DNA from: Siphonodentalium dalli | Lineage: Eukaryota; Mollusca; Scaphopoda; Gadilida; Siphonodentaliidae | Assembly (NCBI GenBank): GCA_032622095.1 | Contig: CP136066.1 | Coordinates: 147,343,559-147,407,558 of the forward strand | DNA length: 64,000 nt | Direction: 5' to 3' | In this document: piece by piece, positions 42,405 through 56,122 of the stretch | Position numbering within the stretch: position 1 is the stretch's first letter | How the letters are laid out: every line of letters begins with the position of its first letter | Notes under the pieces: generated by a model | The model's input: only the letters and a program-made list of their open reading frames with translations | What the model was told of the DNA's origin: nothing | Databases searched by the model: none | Program-made: the position numbers and the translations under genes

Positions 42405-42660
42405 ATAGGGAGCCTCGGACATGTAAGAGAATGCACTGGCGTACAAGGTCAATATAAATATTGTTAGGCTAATGTATTCTCTTATATATGTGAGGCTCCC
42501 TATTCTATTATATGTGAGACTCCCTATAAATATTGTAAGGCCAATGTATTCTCTTATATATGTGAGGCTCCCTATAAATATTGTAAGGCCAATGTATTCT
42601 CTTATATATGTGAGGCACAGGGTTTTTGCAAAAATTCAGGAAGCTCCAGTCATGGAAGGG
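42405..42660. mobile_element. Rearranged 'ATGACTGGAGC' miniature with 47-bp internal triplication
   Basis: The left TTAA end is missing. Within 42470-42620, GCCAATGTATTCTCTTATAT-ATGTGAGGCTCCCTATAAAT-ATTGTAAG is repeated about three times in tandem. The right end AGCTCCAGTCATGGAAGG is intact but its TTAA has become TTCA. Confidence 0.75.
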
Positions 42661-42915
42661 TTCAGATCAGACCAATTTCATATACCATTAGTTTCAAGAT
42701 AGTTCTTTTTCCATTGTCGCGTCCAATATTTGACCCACCCTTTATCTTCGTTTCAGAATAGGAATACACCCTTGTGTGCAGAAGACAAATAAATGAAAGT
42801 GCCCCGTCCTATTGACTAAATTTATGCTGTCATTAATAAAGAGTATCCTCACAATCTAAATAGATGCAAATTGTTCTCCTGTGTGTCATACACATACGGA
42901 CCAATGAATTTTTAA

Positions 42916-43286
42916 AGTCATAGAATGGACTTGTTCGGGGCATTGAGTCGATAAGTTAGTACTCAGGCTATGCCAACCTGGAAAATGTAGCATTCTACTA
43001 ACATTGCCAAACATTTTAAAGAAATCGACCATACCACTTCATAGAAAACATCGTCTGAACTATGTTCAATTGTAAATATATATTTACATATCGATTCGGG
43101 ATGCAACTATTGGCAATGCACTAACACAAATGATTTTGCCATCGAGAGTCATTGCATTTATTTAATATATAAGAATGACGGTGTGTGTTATGAATTTTGA
43201 TTAATATTCCTAACAGATAACTATACTTTCAGCAAGATTATTCTCAATTTCTATTTCATTACCCTACCGGTGTGTTTCACATCACT
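42916..43286. mobile_element. TTAA-flanked element 'AGACATATT', copy 3, uninterrupted
   Basis: TTAA at 42912-42915 and 43287-43290. AGTCATAGAATGGACTTGTT ... GTGTTTCACATCACTT, 371 bp. This copy has neither of the insertions present in copies 1 and 2 and serves as their reference. Confidence 0.82.
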
Positions 43287-44259
43287 TTAATTAATGCCCC
43301 TCTTATATTATAATTTCACTTATTTTTTTTCTAAATCATATCTTCAGTTGCTGCCTCTTTATAAGAACATATTTTCTTCTTTTACCAATTTTCCAAGAAA
43401 GAGACTTTTTTTTTTCGGATGCTTTGAAAGGGGAACATGTATCTCTTGTAAGGTCTAGCTATTAGAGTTCCCCAATCTGGAAAATGCTATCACATAACTA
43501 CCAATATATCTCATACTGTTTTCTTATTCTATAATCAGAAGACTACATGATCTCTCACAGTTTTCATAGAAGTCTCCCAAAATATGTGAAACTTTTAAAT
43601 TAAGTCTTTAACTCCCAAATATCGAAACACATTGAAATTTACAAAATATACTCTGCTGTTTCCAACTCACCAGACTGTGTATCCGTTTAACATTGGAACA
43701 ATCCACTCAACTATGAAGTACTATAAATCTGCCATTACATCATGATCATGAACAGCCATGGTCTGTGGTCTTAACATCACAGGCACATAACCCAGTCAAG
43801 AGCAAAAAAACATCCATGTTAGGTCATGGTAGCTTGTCTGTTGTCTCCAAATTTGTTATGTTTTGAGATAATCCAAGGAGAACAAATTATCTGTTCGCAG
43901 TACGGGTCATAAATAAAAAAACGCAGCCAAACAATCTTCTTTTCAAAAGCCAATGTTTATTTCTCCAGGTAGACCTATTGAATGGGCCAGCAGTGTGTAT
44001 AAATATACATACCCAGCTTAGGGGATTATATTGAATGACTACCACACTGTAATCATAAACTGTGTTTTACAATGTGTTCGGAACCATGACCAAATCTTTG
44101 GAGTCCTCTGTCTTTCATGGAAGTTTGTTTAGCTCTATGCTCCATGTAATTTATAGCTCGAGTTCACAGAATACACACTGGAATACATACAAAAAAACTT
44201 CCAACAGAACCAGAAGGGATTTTCTATTGAGTTTCATGAAATGCCAATGATGGGATTAA

Positions 44260-44511
44260 CCCTCTCAAGATGGGGGCTGCACTGGTGCAGCATTAAAGAC
44301 CCTGTGCCAGTGCATTCTATTATATATATGAGCCTCCCATAGGGAGCCTCGCATATGTAATAGAATGCACTGGCTTACAAGGTCAATGTAAATATTGTTT
44401 GGCCAATGTATTCTTTTATATATGCGAGGCTCCCATGGGAGACTTGCATATATAAGAGAATGTATTGGCACAGGGTTTTAGGCAAAATTTCAGGAACCTC
44501 CAGTTATGGCA
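44260..44511. mobile_element. piggyBac-like 'ATGACTGGAGC' miniature, copy 4
   Basis: TTAA at 44256-44259 and 44512-44515. CCCTCTCAAGATGGGGGCTG start, two hairpins (ATATATGAGCCTCCC/GGGAGCC; ATATGCGAGGCTCCC/GGGAGAC), end AACCTCCAGTTATGGCA. Confidence 0.8.
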
Positions 44512-44712
44512 TTAAAAATGGTGTATGTTATATCACTGCACTTTCTGTTTTGGTTCAGAGATGTAGTATAATAATTTCCAATCAGAGAGACCATGCAGTC
44601 AACAGAACCTTCTCTCACCAGGAAATATCTTTCACTTTTCCCCCCCCACAAACTGGAACAGAAAATGTTACTATTTTAGAACACTACACTATACAGCTGT
44701 GATTGAATGTTT

Positions 44713-46060
44713 TTTAGCTCACCTTAGACGAAGTCTCCGGTGGAGCTTTTGTCATCACTCCTCACCCGGCGTCCGTCCGTCCACCAAGAATCGTCTTCTC
44801 CAGAACCGTAAGACCGAATGGGTTCATATTTGGTGTGGATGTTCCCTAGGTGACTCACATTCAGATTTGTTCAAATGATGTCACAAGGTCAATTAGTTTC
44901 GAAACCAGGGCCATAACTCTATTTCCTCCATAGTAATTCTTAGAATATTTTCTTCTTATGAACCATTGGGCCGATTTAGCTTATATTTGGTACGGAGGGT
45001 CCTTGGGTGACTCGGGTTCAGATTTGTTCAAATGGGTCACTGGGTCAAATAGGGGCAGAGCCAGGGACATAACTCTTTTTTTTTTTTAAATAATAATTTA
45101 AATCCTTGCTTAATTTAAAAACAAAAATGAAAAAAAAGAGGAAGAAATTAATTTCAAAATGAAAAAAAATCTTTGATTTTTTTTAGACACACCATCAACC
45201 CCCCTCCACCACCACCTGTCCCTGCCACCCACAACAGATCCCTGCCTAGTTCATCCCATTAAAAGCCTTCTTTTGACCTACAGTGGTAGCTATTTGACAT
45301 GCCATGAACTGGGCTTTCTTCCTACAGCTGTCATTATAAAGTAATTAACTTTTATTTCAATATCCACATTTCTCCTGGCTGAGAGTGATCTGCATGAATT
45401 AAATTTAATCCTATGTAATTTTTAGCTCACCTGAGACGAAGCTATAGTCACCACTCCTCGTCCGTAGCCTGTTCATTTGTCAGTCCATCCATCCATCTGT
45501 CAACAATTCTTTGAACATCTCTAGATCCATAGGACCGAATGGGTTCATATTTGGTGTGGATGTTCCCTAGGTGACTCAAATTCAAATGAGGTCACTTGGT
45601 CAAATAGTTGTGAAGCCAGGGCCATAACTCTTTCCCTCCATAGTAATTCTTAAAACAACTTCTTCTCATGCACCATTGGGTCGATTGGGTTCATATTTGG
45701 TATGAAGGGTCCTTGGGTGACTAGGGTTCAGATTTATTCAAATGAGGTCACTGTGTCAATTGTGGGCTGAGCCAGGGACATAATTCTAAAACAGAATTTT
45801 TTTTCAGATTTAATTCCTTGCTCAATTTAACGAAGAAAAAAAACATTCTTTTTAACATTTTTGTTTTTCATGAAAAATTTAATTTTTTATTTTTAAATTT
45901 AATTTTGAAAAACTTTTAACCACATTATAACATCCGCCACGGTGCATCGAGTCATCTCACAAAATTTAGTTGAAATCGGTCTAGAGATCTGGGAGAAAAA
46001 TCATCAACAGACAGATTGTTACCCTTGCCAATTGAGGGTTCGAAGTAAGTATGTGTACCC
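44713..46060 (+). repeat. Two head-to-tail copies of a 'TTTTTAGCTCACC' dispersed repeat
   Basis: TTTTTAGCTCACCTTAGACGA (44714) and TTTTTAGCTCACCTGAGACGA (45420) start two copies. Both contain GACCGAATGGGTTCATATTT, GTGGATGTTCCCTAGGTGAC, CAGGGCCATAACTC and GGGTCCTTGGGTGACT. Copy 2 continues to ACAGACAGATTGTTACCC. Between them is a poly(A/T)-rich and C-rich stretch. No coding capacity. Confidence 0.8.
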
Positions 46061-46998
46061 CTGTTACAAATGCTGTTCTTTCACATTCTGATGCCACAAT
46101 ATTATTTGAGAAGTCATCTCTTTCACTAACAATATAAAGCTTGTCTGCATGCCATTCTCTCTAATGTCTCCTGTGTATGAAATGAGATCTTGTCTTATCT
46201 GACAGCCTTTGATAAACAAATCACATATAATTTTAATTTGTGTGGTACATTTCAATTTAAATTACATTAATTACCATGTGCTGTGTTCTATGCAGTTGTA
46301 CAAGCAAGTGTTATATTATGTTTATATATTCTATTGACTTATTTTCATCTATGCTAATGATGTGTCTGTATTATGCTGATGATTTCAAGGAACAAATATC
46401 AGAGGTGCCATGTTGATAACCCTTCCCTTAAATTTGTAACTTATTTTAATGAAAATGAACTCACTTCAACTTCTATAGTATACCATTTGAGATTAATATA
46501 TCAATGGATCTCCTAGATTGGGATTTACATTTGGTTCAACTAGGCGCAGAAATAGGAGATTTAACACTCCCGCACTCACCCTGTCTATGCTATGAATTCA
46601 TGTTTGGTACTGGTATGTAGATTCCTGTATTACATGTAACAATTTTGATATATATACTGGTATTATCAGTAAGGTTTTGATAAATTTCCAACAGTTGGAG
46701 ATCTTGAAGTACCAGTTGTAATTTAGTTTGGTCCAGTTGGGCGGTAATGGGCACTGATCTATTGGGGGAAGGGGGTGGATGTACAGTTAGAAATTTCAAG
46801 GTGGACACCACTATATCCCCTCCCACCATTCAACAAAGACCCTCTACCTGTGCCCCAGTTTAGAACTACTTGTTGGAAAGTGATTTGACAATTACTGACT
46901 ATGGTAGTCTTCAGAGTCCCAGTCTTCTCCGTCTTAACGGTCCGGTGAGCGACCCACAGTCATTGACTGTCTTGTTATAATTAATTTCTATCTTTTAA

Positions 46999-47157
46999 CC
47001 CTTCCATAACTGGAGCTTCCTGAAATTTTGTGAAAACACTGTGCCATTGCATTCTATTATTTCTGCGAGGCTCCCTGTGGGAGACTTGCATATATAAGAG
47101 AATACACTGGCACAGGATCTTTAATGCTACACCAGCTCAGCTCCCATCATGAAATGG
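46999..47157. mobile_element. piggyBac-like 'ATGACTGGAGC' miniature, copy 5, short form
   Basis: TTAA at 46995-46998 and 47158-47161. CCCTTCCATAACTGGAGCTT start, one hairpin (CTGCGAGGCTCCC/GGGAGACTTGC), end CTCAGCTCCCATCATGAAATGG. Length 159 bp, so one of the two usual hairpins has been lost. Confidence 0.85.
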
Positions 47158-47328
47158 TTAAAAACACTTTTAACCCTTTCTATACTACATAAGAGTGTCC
47201 CATTCAATAATAAGAATACATATTGGAATGGTCTATTTATTATTCATTTGGAGGGTGTTAGGTAAGGCCCATTTTATATGTTGTGGCAGACATGGGTCGT
47301 GATGTGCCAGCCTAATTGGTGTGAAAAT

Positions 47329-47688
47329 TATGGGAGACCAAATTCACTTTTAATAATTATTTGCGCTTATGGCAAATATTTTGCCTGCTTAAACACAATT
47401 ATTTATGCTTAAGTGTAAAAACATTGCAATTATGTACATTTCATTCTTCATCAATATAGATCTTCCCTCAAAAATAAAATAGGCTTCCCCATGTTTGAAC
47501 TTACATGTCCCACGATATATGATGTGTGGTGGACTCTGCCAATGTCAACAGTGTGTGTTAGGTAATGGTTTTAATTTCCGCTTTATTGTACTTAAGCACA
47601 AATAGCTTATTTGTGCTTAACGTAATTATATTGCTTAAGCAGAAATAATTGCGCAAATAATTATTAAAAGTGAATTTGGCCTCCCATA
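47329..47688. mobile_element. 360-bp element with 50-bp inverted ends
   Basis: TATGGGAGACCAAATTCACT-TTTAATAATTATTTGCGC is mirrored by GCGCAAATAATTATTAAAAG-TGAATTTGGCCTCCCATA. The inside has repeated GCTTAAG/CTTAAGC words. The flanks GTGAAAAT and GAAAAAAT resemble a decayed 8-bp duplication, which would suit hAT; this is tentative. Confidence 0.75.
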
Positions 47689-47841
47689 GAAAAAATGACA
47701 TAGTCCAAGACTGGAGCACGACATAGAACTGGCTCATCAGAATTTCTTTAGTACGACCCAACTCAATTTTATATTTGGTGAGAACGCTGTTCCCAAAATT
47801 CCCTTCTAAAACTATGATTAAAGTAATTTTTTGGACATTTT

Positions 47842-49535
47842 TAGCTCAACTACTTTGTAAAGTTTGAACTATTTCCATGGGTTGGTGTCTGTCATCCGTC
47901 CGTGTGTCTGCCTGTCAACAATTTCCTTTGGCTCACCTCACAGGCCGCATCTCACAACCGATCATCACCAAACTTCATATGGTCCTTTTGGGTCCTCCAG
48001 ATGGGAGCCATCGATTTTTTCCGAAATTCATTAAAAACATGGCTGCCAGCTGCCATTTTGGATTTCAAATTTGAATCCATCAGCACACCCTGCAGCCCGC
48101 ATTTATTGGAGAAATGTTTTGAAAATTTACAGGCATGTTTAGGAGCACCTCTAGATAGGAGTTAGCAATTTTCGATAAAATATGGTTGGCAGCAACCATC
48201 TTGGATTTTACTCTTTGTATGACTTAATCCTTCGGCACACCCTAGAGAACACATCCCTCATCCGATCCTCACAAAACTTCATATGGATCTTTGTGTGACC
48301 ACTAAATGGGAGCCATCAAATATTTCCGAATTTTGAAAAACATGGCCGCCAGCAGCTATATTTGATTTTAATCTTTGTTTGACTAAATCATTTGGCACAC
48401 CCTACAGGTCACAATTCTCATCCGATCATCACAATCTTCAGATTGGTCTTTAGGGTGACCTCAAAAAACACCACCAGCAGCCATCTTGGATTTCAAATTT
48501 GAATCCATCGGCACACCCTGCCGCCCGCATTTATTGGAGAAATGTTTTGAAAATTTACAGGCATGTTTAGGAGCACCTCCAAATGGGAGTTAGCAATTTT
48601 CGATAAAATATGGTTGGCAGCAACCATCTTTGATTTTACTCTGTTTGACTAAATCCTTTGGCACACCTTACAGACCACATCCCTCATCTGATCCTCACAA
48701 AACTTCATATGGATCTTTGTGTGACCACTAGATGGGAGCCATCAAATTTTTCCGAATTTCGTTGAAAAACATGGCCGCCAGCAACTATCTTTGATTTTAA
48801 TATTTGTTTGACTAAATTATTTGGCACACCCTACATGTCACAATTCTCATCCGATCATCACAATCTTCAGATTGGACTTTAGGGTGACCTCAAAAAATAC
48901 CACCATGCAGCAGCCATCTTGGATTTCAAATTTGAATCAATCGGCACAGCCTGCATTTATTGGTGGACTGTTTTGAAAATTTTCAGGCATGTTTAGGATC
49001 ACCTCTAGATGTGAGCCATCAAATTTTACTCTTTCCACGACTAAATCCTTTGGCACACCCTACAGACCACATCCCTCATCCGATCATCACCAAACTTAAT
49101 ATGGATCTTCATGGTGATTTCTAGATGGGAGCTATAAATTTTTCCGAAACCCACAAAAAAACATGGCTGCAAGCAGCCGTCTTCCATTTTACAATTTGCA
49201 TGACTAAATCCTTCAGCACACCCTTCAGGCAACATCCTTCATCCAAATGAATCTTCGGTGTGACCTCTAGATTGGAGCAATCGATTATTGTCGATATTTG
49301 TTATAAAACATAGCTGCCAGCAGTCATCTTGGATTTCAAATTTGAATCCATCTGCACACTCTGCAGCCCACATTTATTGGTGAAATGTTTGAAATGAAAA
49401 TAATTTAATCTACAAAATACAAGACCTTTACTGTAACTTTTTGGCTTTCCTTCTCTTTATTATTCTATTCATTGCTCAGCTAAAAATAAACTTCTTCCCA
49501 AGTTGAGCTAGAGTGTCATTGACACTTTCGTTATT
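47842..49535 (+). repeat. Second long 'ATGGCCGCC' minisatellite element, about 9 units
   Basis: It starts TTTTTAGCTCAACTACTTTG and ends AAGTTGAGCTAGAGTGTCAT. Units of about 160 bp alternate two types, one with GCCATCTTGGATTTCAAATT and one with ACTCTTTGTATGACT. The pair 48130-48430 and 48560-48850 is almost identical, showing duplication of a higher-order unit of about 430 bp. Confidence 0.88.
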
Positions 49536-49953
49536 GTTATATAATATGATTGATGTGGTCTTCAGATAGTATGAATTTCTTTATATGGTCTACTGGCTTA
49601 ACAATTAAGTAGTTTTCTGTGTAGATCCATCCTGACATAGCTCAAGCATGGAAACCCTTAATAAAATCACAGATAAATTTTGTATCCCAATATGTTGTAA
49701 AATTTAAAATCGATTTAGTTGATATTACCTCCGTGGAATACGCCGTTAATTATATATAGATTCATAATTTTCCCTTAAGCTGTTGTAAAGTGTAGATTCT
49801 TTAATAAATTTTCATTTTCAAATCTTGTTCACATTAGGGACAAAAACGTTCATCATGATCTTTTATTAGCTTATAAATATCTTCCAATCTTGCCCATAAG
49901 AGGATGTGCACTTTATAAAACATTGAAACACATATATATTGTAAAATATTTAA

Positions 49954-50391
49954 AGGTACTCAATTCGATTCGATGTTCCCATATCATTACAATCCAACAA
50001 CATTTTTTCAAATGCCACAACAGTTATCAGAATCGATTGATTGCCCAAAAATATTGCTAACCAAAGTCAACTATAGTATAAAATTGCCTAAAACGTGTTA
50101 TTCATCAACATTTTGTTTGACAAAATTTGGCGTGATTTGTCAAATATGTAACACCCAAAGCCACTTTTAGAGTTATCCATCTTCATCTACAATTTGGTCC
50201 GAAACTGTGGGCTTAACGACTTTTTGCCAGCCTGCCAAAAAGTACATATCTCGGGAAATAACAAATTTCAAAAATTGATATCTCATCACTCTGAGCTTTA
50301 ATGTGTGGGTTCCTCAACTCAAATCAAATATTTTTTACCAACAAAGCCAAAGAAATAGTAATTTGGTAACGTTAATTCAGATTATGCAACT
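49954..50391. mobile_element. Kolobok-like TTAA miniature 'AGGTACTCAATTCG', copy 2
   Basis: TTAA at 49950-49953 and 50392-50395. It shares AAAATTGATATCTCATCACT, GTTCCTC and AGCCAAAGAAATAGTAATTT with 38078-38474. The right end has decayed. Confidence 0.72.
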
Positions 50392-50480
50392 TTAAATAAT
50401 GACACTTCTGGTTGCTGTAAAATGACCATATAATCACAATGGCTATCCCTGAACAGTAGTGGTGATTAAAATATTTTTAA

Positions 50481-50700
50481 TCCTACCATGACTGGAGCCA
50501 ATGCATTATCTTATACATGCGAGTCTCCATGAATGGAGCTTCCTGAAATTTTGCGAAAACCCTGTGCCAACGGATTCTCTTATTTGGATTACGGATTTCC
50601 CATAGGGAGCCTCGCATATATAAGAGAATTCATTGGCCTAACAATATTTACCTTGACCTGGCAAGTGCATTCTCTTATATATGCGAGGCTCACATAGCAG
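50481..50700. mobile_element. piggyBac-like 'ATGACTGGAGC' miniature, partial
   Basis: TTAA at 50477-50480 followed by TCCTACCATGACTGGAGCC. A second copy of the inner part (GAATGGAGCTTCCTGAAATT) follows, then two hairpin arms and a broken right side at GAGGCTCACATAGC. Confidence 0.7.
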
Positions 50701-51736
50701 CTCAATGATAGCAGTGACATCAAAAGACAGTGAGTACCACCTCTATCTTTTGATCCCGCCAACTTCGGAGAATGCCCTAATCAGCACATGCTTGAGTTTA
50801 TAGTGACTATGCATCAGATAAATATGCACACGTAATTATTTTCAATCAGGATGATGTCACATGTTCAATGACATATGAGTGTTGGTAGATGCCAGATGTA
50901 TCTAGATACCGGTCATTTGTTTAAAATACAGCATAACTAGTTGTTAATGTTGAAAATAAAATGTGATGGAGCTTCAACATGGATCGCAAATCGCGATATA
51001 ACTAGCCTATAGTTGGCAATATCTAAGTAGCTCCAAGTAACTACATCCAACACCCGCGGTAAGCATAACTGCATGTCGGAATTCTAAGTCACTGCCGAAC
51101 ATGTACTTGTTCTAAGTGGCCCTTTGGGACTTGTATAACTTTGAAGAACTCACATAACTGTAGTATATGTGCATCCTTATATTTCATAATACTGAGATAT
51201 AAATAAACTCAGGCATCGATACATTACTTGCAAGAAATTGATGTAACAATGGATGGATATGCGAGTATACTGCTAGTTATTTTCTCTATAGTCGGACTTT
51301 AAGAATGATTATTCAGGTTATACATATTATTATGGTAGTGAAACATGATCTGTCACAAGATTGAAGGATATGTCAAATAACGATTAATTCACATAACCAC
51401 ACCGACCATTCGAAAACGAGCATCTGTTGGAGCATTATAGCATCTCTGAAGATTGCAGAGTACGCATTGAAACTACTATTGACTACCCCAAATTTCTAAA
51501 ATATTCCTTTATCATTATGACCGTTATCATAAATGATGCATATGTGTTAATTCAATATTCTTAGTTTATATCAATTGAGCTCCATTGGTGATTCAGTCAC
51601 ATCCTTCCACACTCATTAAACTGAATTTATATTGTTCATGAATTAAAGTAATATAGTTTTATTGCTTATAAGCATATCTGCAACATATTATGCACACCAT
51701 GTACAACCACCCTAGCTTCCCAACCTACATCTCCCA

Positions 51737-51751
51737 CCCCCCCCCCCCCCC
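51737..51751 (+). repeat. Poly(C) tract, 15 bp
   Basis: Uninterrupted C15 following CACATCTCCCA. The complementary strand could form a G-quadruplex. Confidence 0.9.
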
Positions 51752-54149
51752 AACTGCTCTTGCACCCACATGTAGTTTATAATTATTGTATTATTATAGG
51801 GCTCTGACCTATAAACCAGGGCTTCCACAGAGCCCCAATACCATATTGTAATATATACATTGATCACCAAATAAAATCACTTGAGTTTGAGAACATCTTG
51901 GTATAATTTCAATGTGAAGATCCTATAATGTATCTATATCGTAAATTTATTTTCGTGTCAAAATCTGCCCTGCGAAAATTTGAGATTACACCTCACTAAT
52001 ATGCACGTCATTCACTCAAGATTGGTTTTCAGGGCCACAGATCGACGAACGTGAGGATGAGGTTAATAAAATAACATTGTTTTCAAAAGAGGTTGAGGAA
52101 TGGTTGATGTTTTATATTAGACATTTTTTTAAACGACAATTTAGTGAACCAAAAATTTTGATATACAACATGAGGAGACAACTTACAGAAATTTTAGTAT
52201 GATTATATTTTACAGGTGTCAAAAAGCAATACATGTATATGGTAGATTTTTTCCGAAAAAAAATGTTTAAAAAAAAAGGATATTTGGTTTGTTCAAGTTG
52301 AGATAGATAATTCCAGACTGATGTTTCCAATGCACGTTTTTCATATTCTTAATAACATAATTTAGCCGAAGAATCAGGAAGAATGATGATTTTTTTTTAT
52401 TTAGTGAAATTTATCATTTTGTCATCACAATTTTTTATTTTTACATTTGGCACGAGTTCCGGCACCATTCAAGTATTATTTTCCTGTGGCCCATTGAACA
52501 CACGATTGACACAGAAAGTTTCAACTTCACAAGTTGTTCTACTGCTGGATAGAAAACTCAAGGACTAATTTTATCAAATTTGCACTCTACTTCCATGGAA
52601 GACAACAGCATCAACATACCTTTCTTAAATAATTCACTCAAGTCAAAGTGTCATCACCAAGACATATCTTTTGAGAAGTGACAATTGTTTTAAGACATGT
52701 ATGTATACACGGAGTTCAAAATTAGCTCATAGAAGGGACATATATTGGCGATATATAGAGACCTGGGTATTAAAATATAAGATTTTTTGATTATAATAAG
52801 ACAAGAAGAGCTGACTCCTAAAATTTTATTGTGAAATATTCATAAAAATATCACAGATTCTCAGTATTATAAATAACAGTAACATTTATATGTCAACAAT
52901 ATACATGGGTTTTAAAGGTTAGTCTTTTGATGATAACAACACAATTGCGAAATTTATGGGTATATATACTAATTATTACCAATAGCTCAAAATTTCCATC
53001 AGGTTAGTCATGATCGATTCTGGTTAATATATAATATCTGGTGATTTCTTTTGTAGCCTTTTAATGTTCAGAGAATGTAGTATCAAAGAAATCAGCCTGC
53101 AGTCAGACGAAAAAATATGACATATTTTGTCCGATTCCTTCTCCATTGAAATGTTCCATCCGATCATATTAGTGCGACATAGGAACATGCACCAATGAAA
53201 ATAGAGTATTGGGGATCCCTGGAAATTCCTGTTTCATTAGTCAGTTTTCAATTACACTTTCATCTTCAAATAAAATTAAAAATCAACGTATGTTCTAATT
53301 GGCTCGAGGGGCACAGACTGAGACAACAGCTGATCGCTGCCTGTTCACTTCACTATCCACAAAATAGAGAAACGTAGCTATGGTTCCCGTATTCTTCCAT
53401 TCATTTCCCCCCATAAGTTGTTTCAAATTTAACATAAAACAGATTTTTATTACAACTCTAACAATAACTGATTCGCCGCAAATATTTTGAAATATCCTGG
53501 AAGAACATGCAAGTGAATCAGTCGCACACGTGAACTAGTGTATGTGAAAGTGAAAACATCTATATCCCCTGCTGGGAGATATTAAACTTTATTGAACCGC
53601 GATATTTTCGATAAATCATCTTTGAGCGAATAATAAATAGACAATAGTTAACTGTTCTGCACCCATTGTTACAGCACGTTTCAAAACCTAAATAGTTTAG
53701 TGTCAATGATTTTGTATGTGCAAGTAATCAGACAATCAAACGTGTTCTAATCGCTTGAGGGACACAGACTGCAAATAAATAAGTATAAATTGATATTCAA
53801 ATAGTTTTAAATGGTGTAAAATTGCCATCTCTGGAACAGATTTAAGAATGCATAAAAATAAACCAGATTTCAACCAATAACATGAAAAGCTAAGCTTGAT
53901 ACAATGATGCGCAAATTGACTGAAAATATAAAAAGTCTTAAATTTATTTTAATTTATTTCTTTACGAGTCAGATGATTATAATAGAGAACACATCATCAT
54001 ATGATAACCCATTCCAATCAGTTCACTTCAGGAGTTATTGGATGAGATTTCCCATCACTAGTTTCATATTTTTGGCATAGACAGACATATCACAATGTGC
54101 ATCTTAATCAAGAATCTTTTATGAGTTGCAGCTAGAACAAGAATATATG

Positions 54150-54400
54150 TTTTAAACTGCACCATCCGCAACAAGATTTAGTGCAGATTACAGATTCGAG
54201 ATTATGATGCAAGTTGTGTTTTGTATTTATTCTACACCATTGTGTCAGATAAGTTGATCCATGACTGTGACTTTCCTTAATATTATAGATACCATTATTG
54301 TGATTTAAGCCTGCATGATGCACAACCAGTAATGATTGTGGCATCACCCAGTGCATAGTTGACATAATGTATATCATCAAAGAGTAAAATCTGGCTTGTA
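54150..54400. repeat. Diverged repeat shared with 61110-61330
   Basis: Both contain GCAACAAG, GAGATT-x-TGATGCAAG-x-TGTGTT-x-TGTATTT, ACTCTGACT/ACTGTGACT, ATACCATTAT and TTGTGATTTAAG, in the same order and orientation. The family is unknown. Confidence 0.65.
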
Positions 54401-55716
54401 CTCCAGTAGTAGTATACAACAATATGTATTCAATTGCTGGGATTCCATTGAATACATGTGCCTCAAGCCAGTGCTGAATAAAAATATCTAACCTATGTCT
54501 CTCCTAGCTCATACATAGTTTATGCCTACCTCACGCATACTCGACAATAAGTAATATATTCCATTATAATACTGTGGAAATACCCATGCTACAAGTGGAA
54601 ACAATGAACATCTATTCATAGATAATTCGAGTAGAGTGTGCTATAAATGTAGGAGAGGCACAAAACGCAGCATCACTTTCGCCAGCATCTACCTTGAAAA
54701 ATCACTTCTTTGAGAGACGAACGAAGCTTGTTTGATATTGTATTATAACATGTGATATATAGAGGCTCTACAACTGTACCAGTTTATAGCAAAATTTACT
54801 GGACCAGTTTTTGTAAATTTAGCTATAAACTGGGGATGATTTGTAGTTCTATCTATTACTTGATCCAAAACCTCCATAAAACATACATAGATCAATAAAT
54901 GGGACATATAACTAACAGCAGCCTGTGAAGACATTTCACGTAACTATGCATTGTTTGCCCATGTAAAGAAATAGTCGCAAATAAATAAGACTCTTTGATG
55001 TATTTAGTTTATGAAATAATTTTCAAACTATATCAATATCAGTAATATATTATACTAGCCATTGTTTTTTTTGAGACATAGCATACGGACGACAAACCGG
55101 AAGTCAAAGGTCATGTTTGCGCAACAATAATACATTTGGGTACACCTGCCACTATTTCATGTTATACAATGACTGTATATCATTATTATAGAATGGGTTT
55201 AATGAATGAAATAAGGGTCGGTTCATGTAATAAATAATTTGTTTAATTCACATGTGATAATGTTTTATATATAATCTTATAAATTGACCCTGTTATACGG
55301 ACGGTATACTTACCGGTAAGAGAACATGACTAAACTTAGTAAGCAGGGGCTTCTATAACAGCCTTACAAATTAATAAGTCAAGTAACTACTCATCAATGA
55401 GTATTCAGTTATCAATGGATACATTGGATCTATCAAAGAATAAAAGAAATCTGTTCAACAGCCAAAATAACGAAGTAGCATAGGACATGGAATTGAAGTT
55501 GAATTGAATACTAGAAATTGAATTGATACTAGACTGCCTATCAGACAATGGTGACATCACATATATGAAGTTAATGTAACTAGTTGTATTTCTGGCTGCT
55601 AATGCATACATGTTTCACATGAATAATGATTGTTTTATGATTGATCAACACTCCACTAATTAAACTATCCTGCGATAACATTAAACTCAAAATCAACATG
55701 CACAACCCTGGAAATA

Positions 55717-55929
55717 CAGTAATGCCCTAAATAATCGACTCCTTAACCACAGCAAAAATATGGGTAACTTTTCAGGATTTAGTCGGAAATATAGCTTGTT
55801 GCCATTCATCAGAAAGCTCTCAGTGAGAGCTTTCCGATGAATGGCAACAAGCCATATTTCCGACTAAATCCTGAAAAGTTACCCATACTTCTGCTGTGGT
55901 TAAGGAGTCGTTTATTTAGGGAATTACTG
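55717..55929. mobile_element. TA-flanked palindromic miniature, copy D
   Basis: 213 bp with CAGTAATGCCCTAAATAATC ends and TA on both sides (55715-55716, 55930-55931). The arms match except at a few positions (CAGCAAAAATATGGGT against ACCCATACTTCTGCTG). Confidence 0.88.
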
Positions 55930-56122
55930 TAAGCGTTACGACACTGTCAATGACCGACAATGCCCAATTGACAGACACATGTTGTTTGTTTGTGTCTGTC
56001 ATTATGACCACGGTCCCGATTTATCTATCCATGCCTCGATAACACACATATTTATTCAAGTTTTTCAAGATCTTTAATTACAAATTCAATGAACAGTATG
56101 TATTTAGCCATAAATATATTTA

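Larger units (their letters stand above)
50705..55710. other. AT-rich non-coding stretch
   Basis: No exon with protein-like sequence and splice sites was found. Contents noticed: a C15 run at 51737-51751, a pair of short similar words (TGTTCTAATTGGCTCGAGGG at 53293, TGTTCTAATCGCTTGAGGGA at 53742), and a diverged repeat at 54150-54400. It could be an intron of a gene outside the window. Confidence 0.4.
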
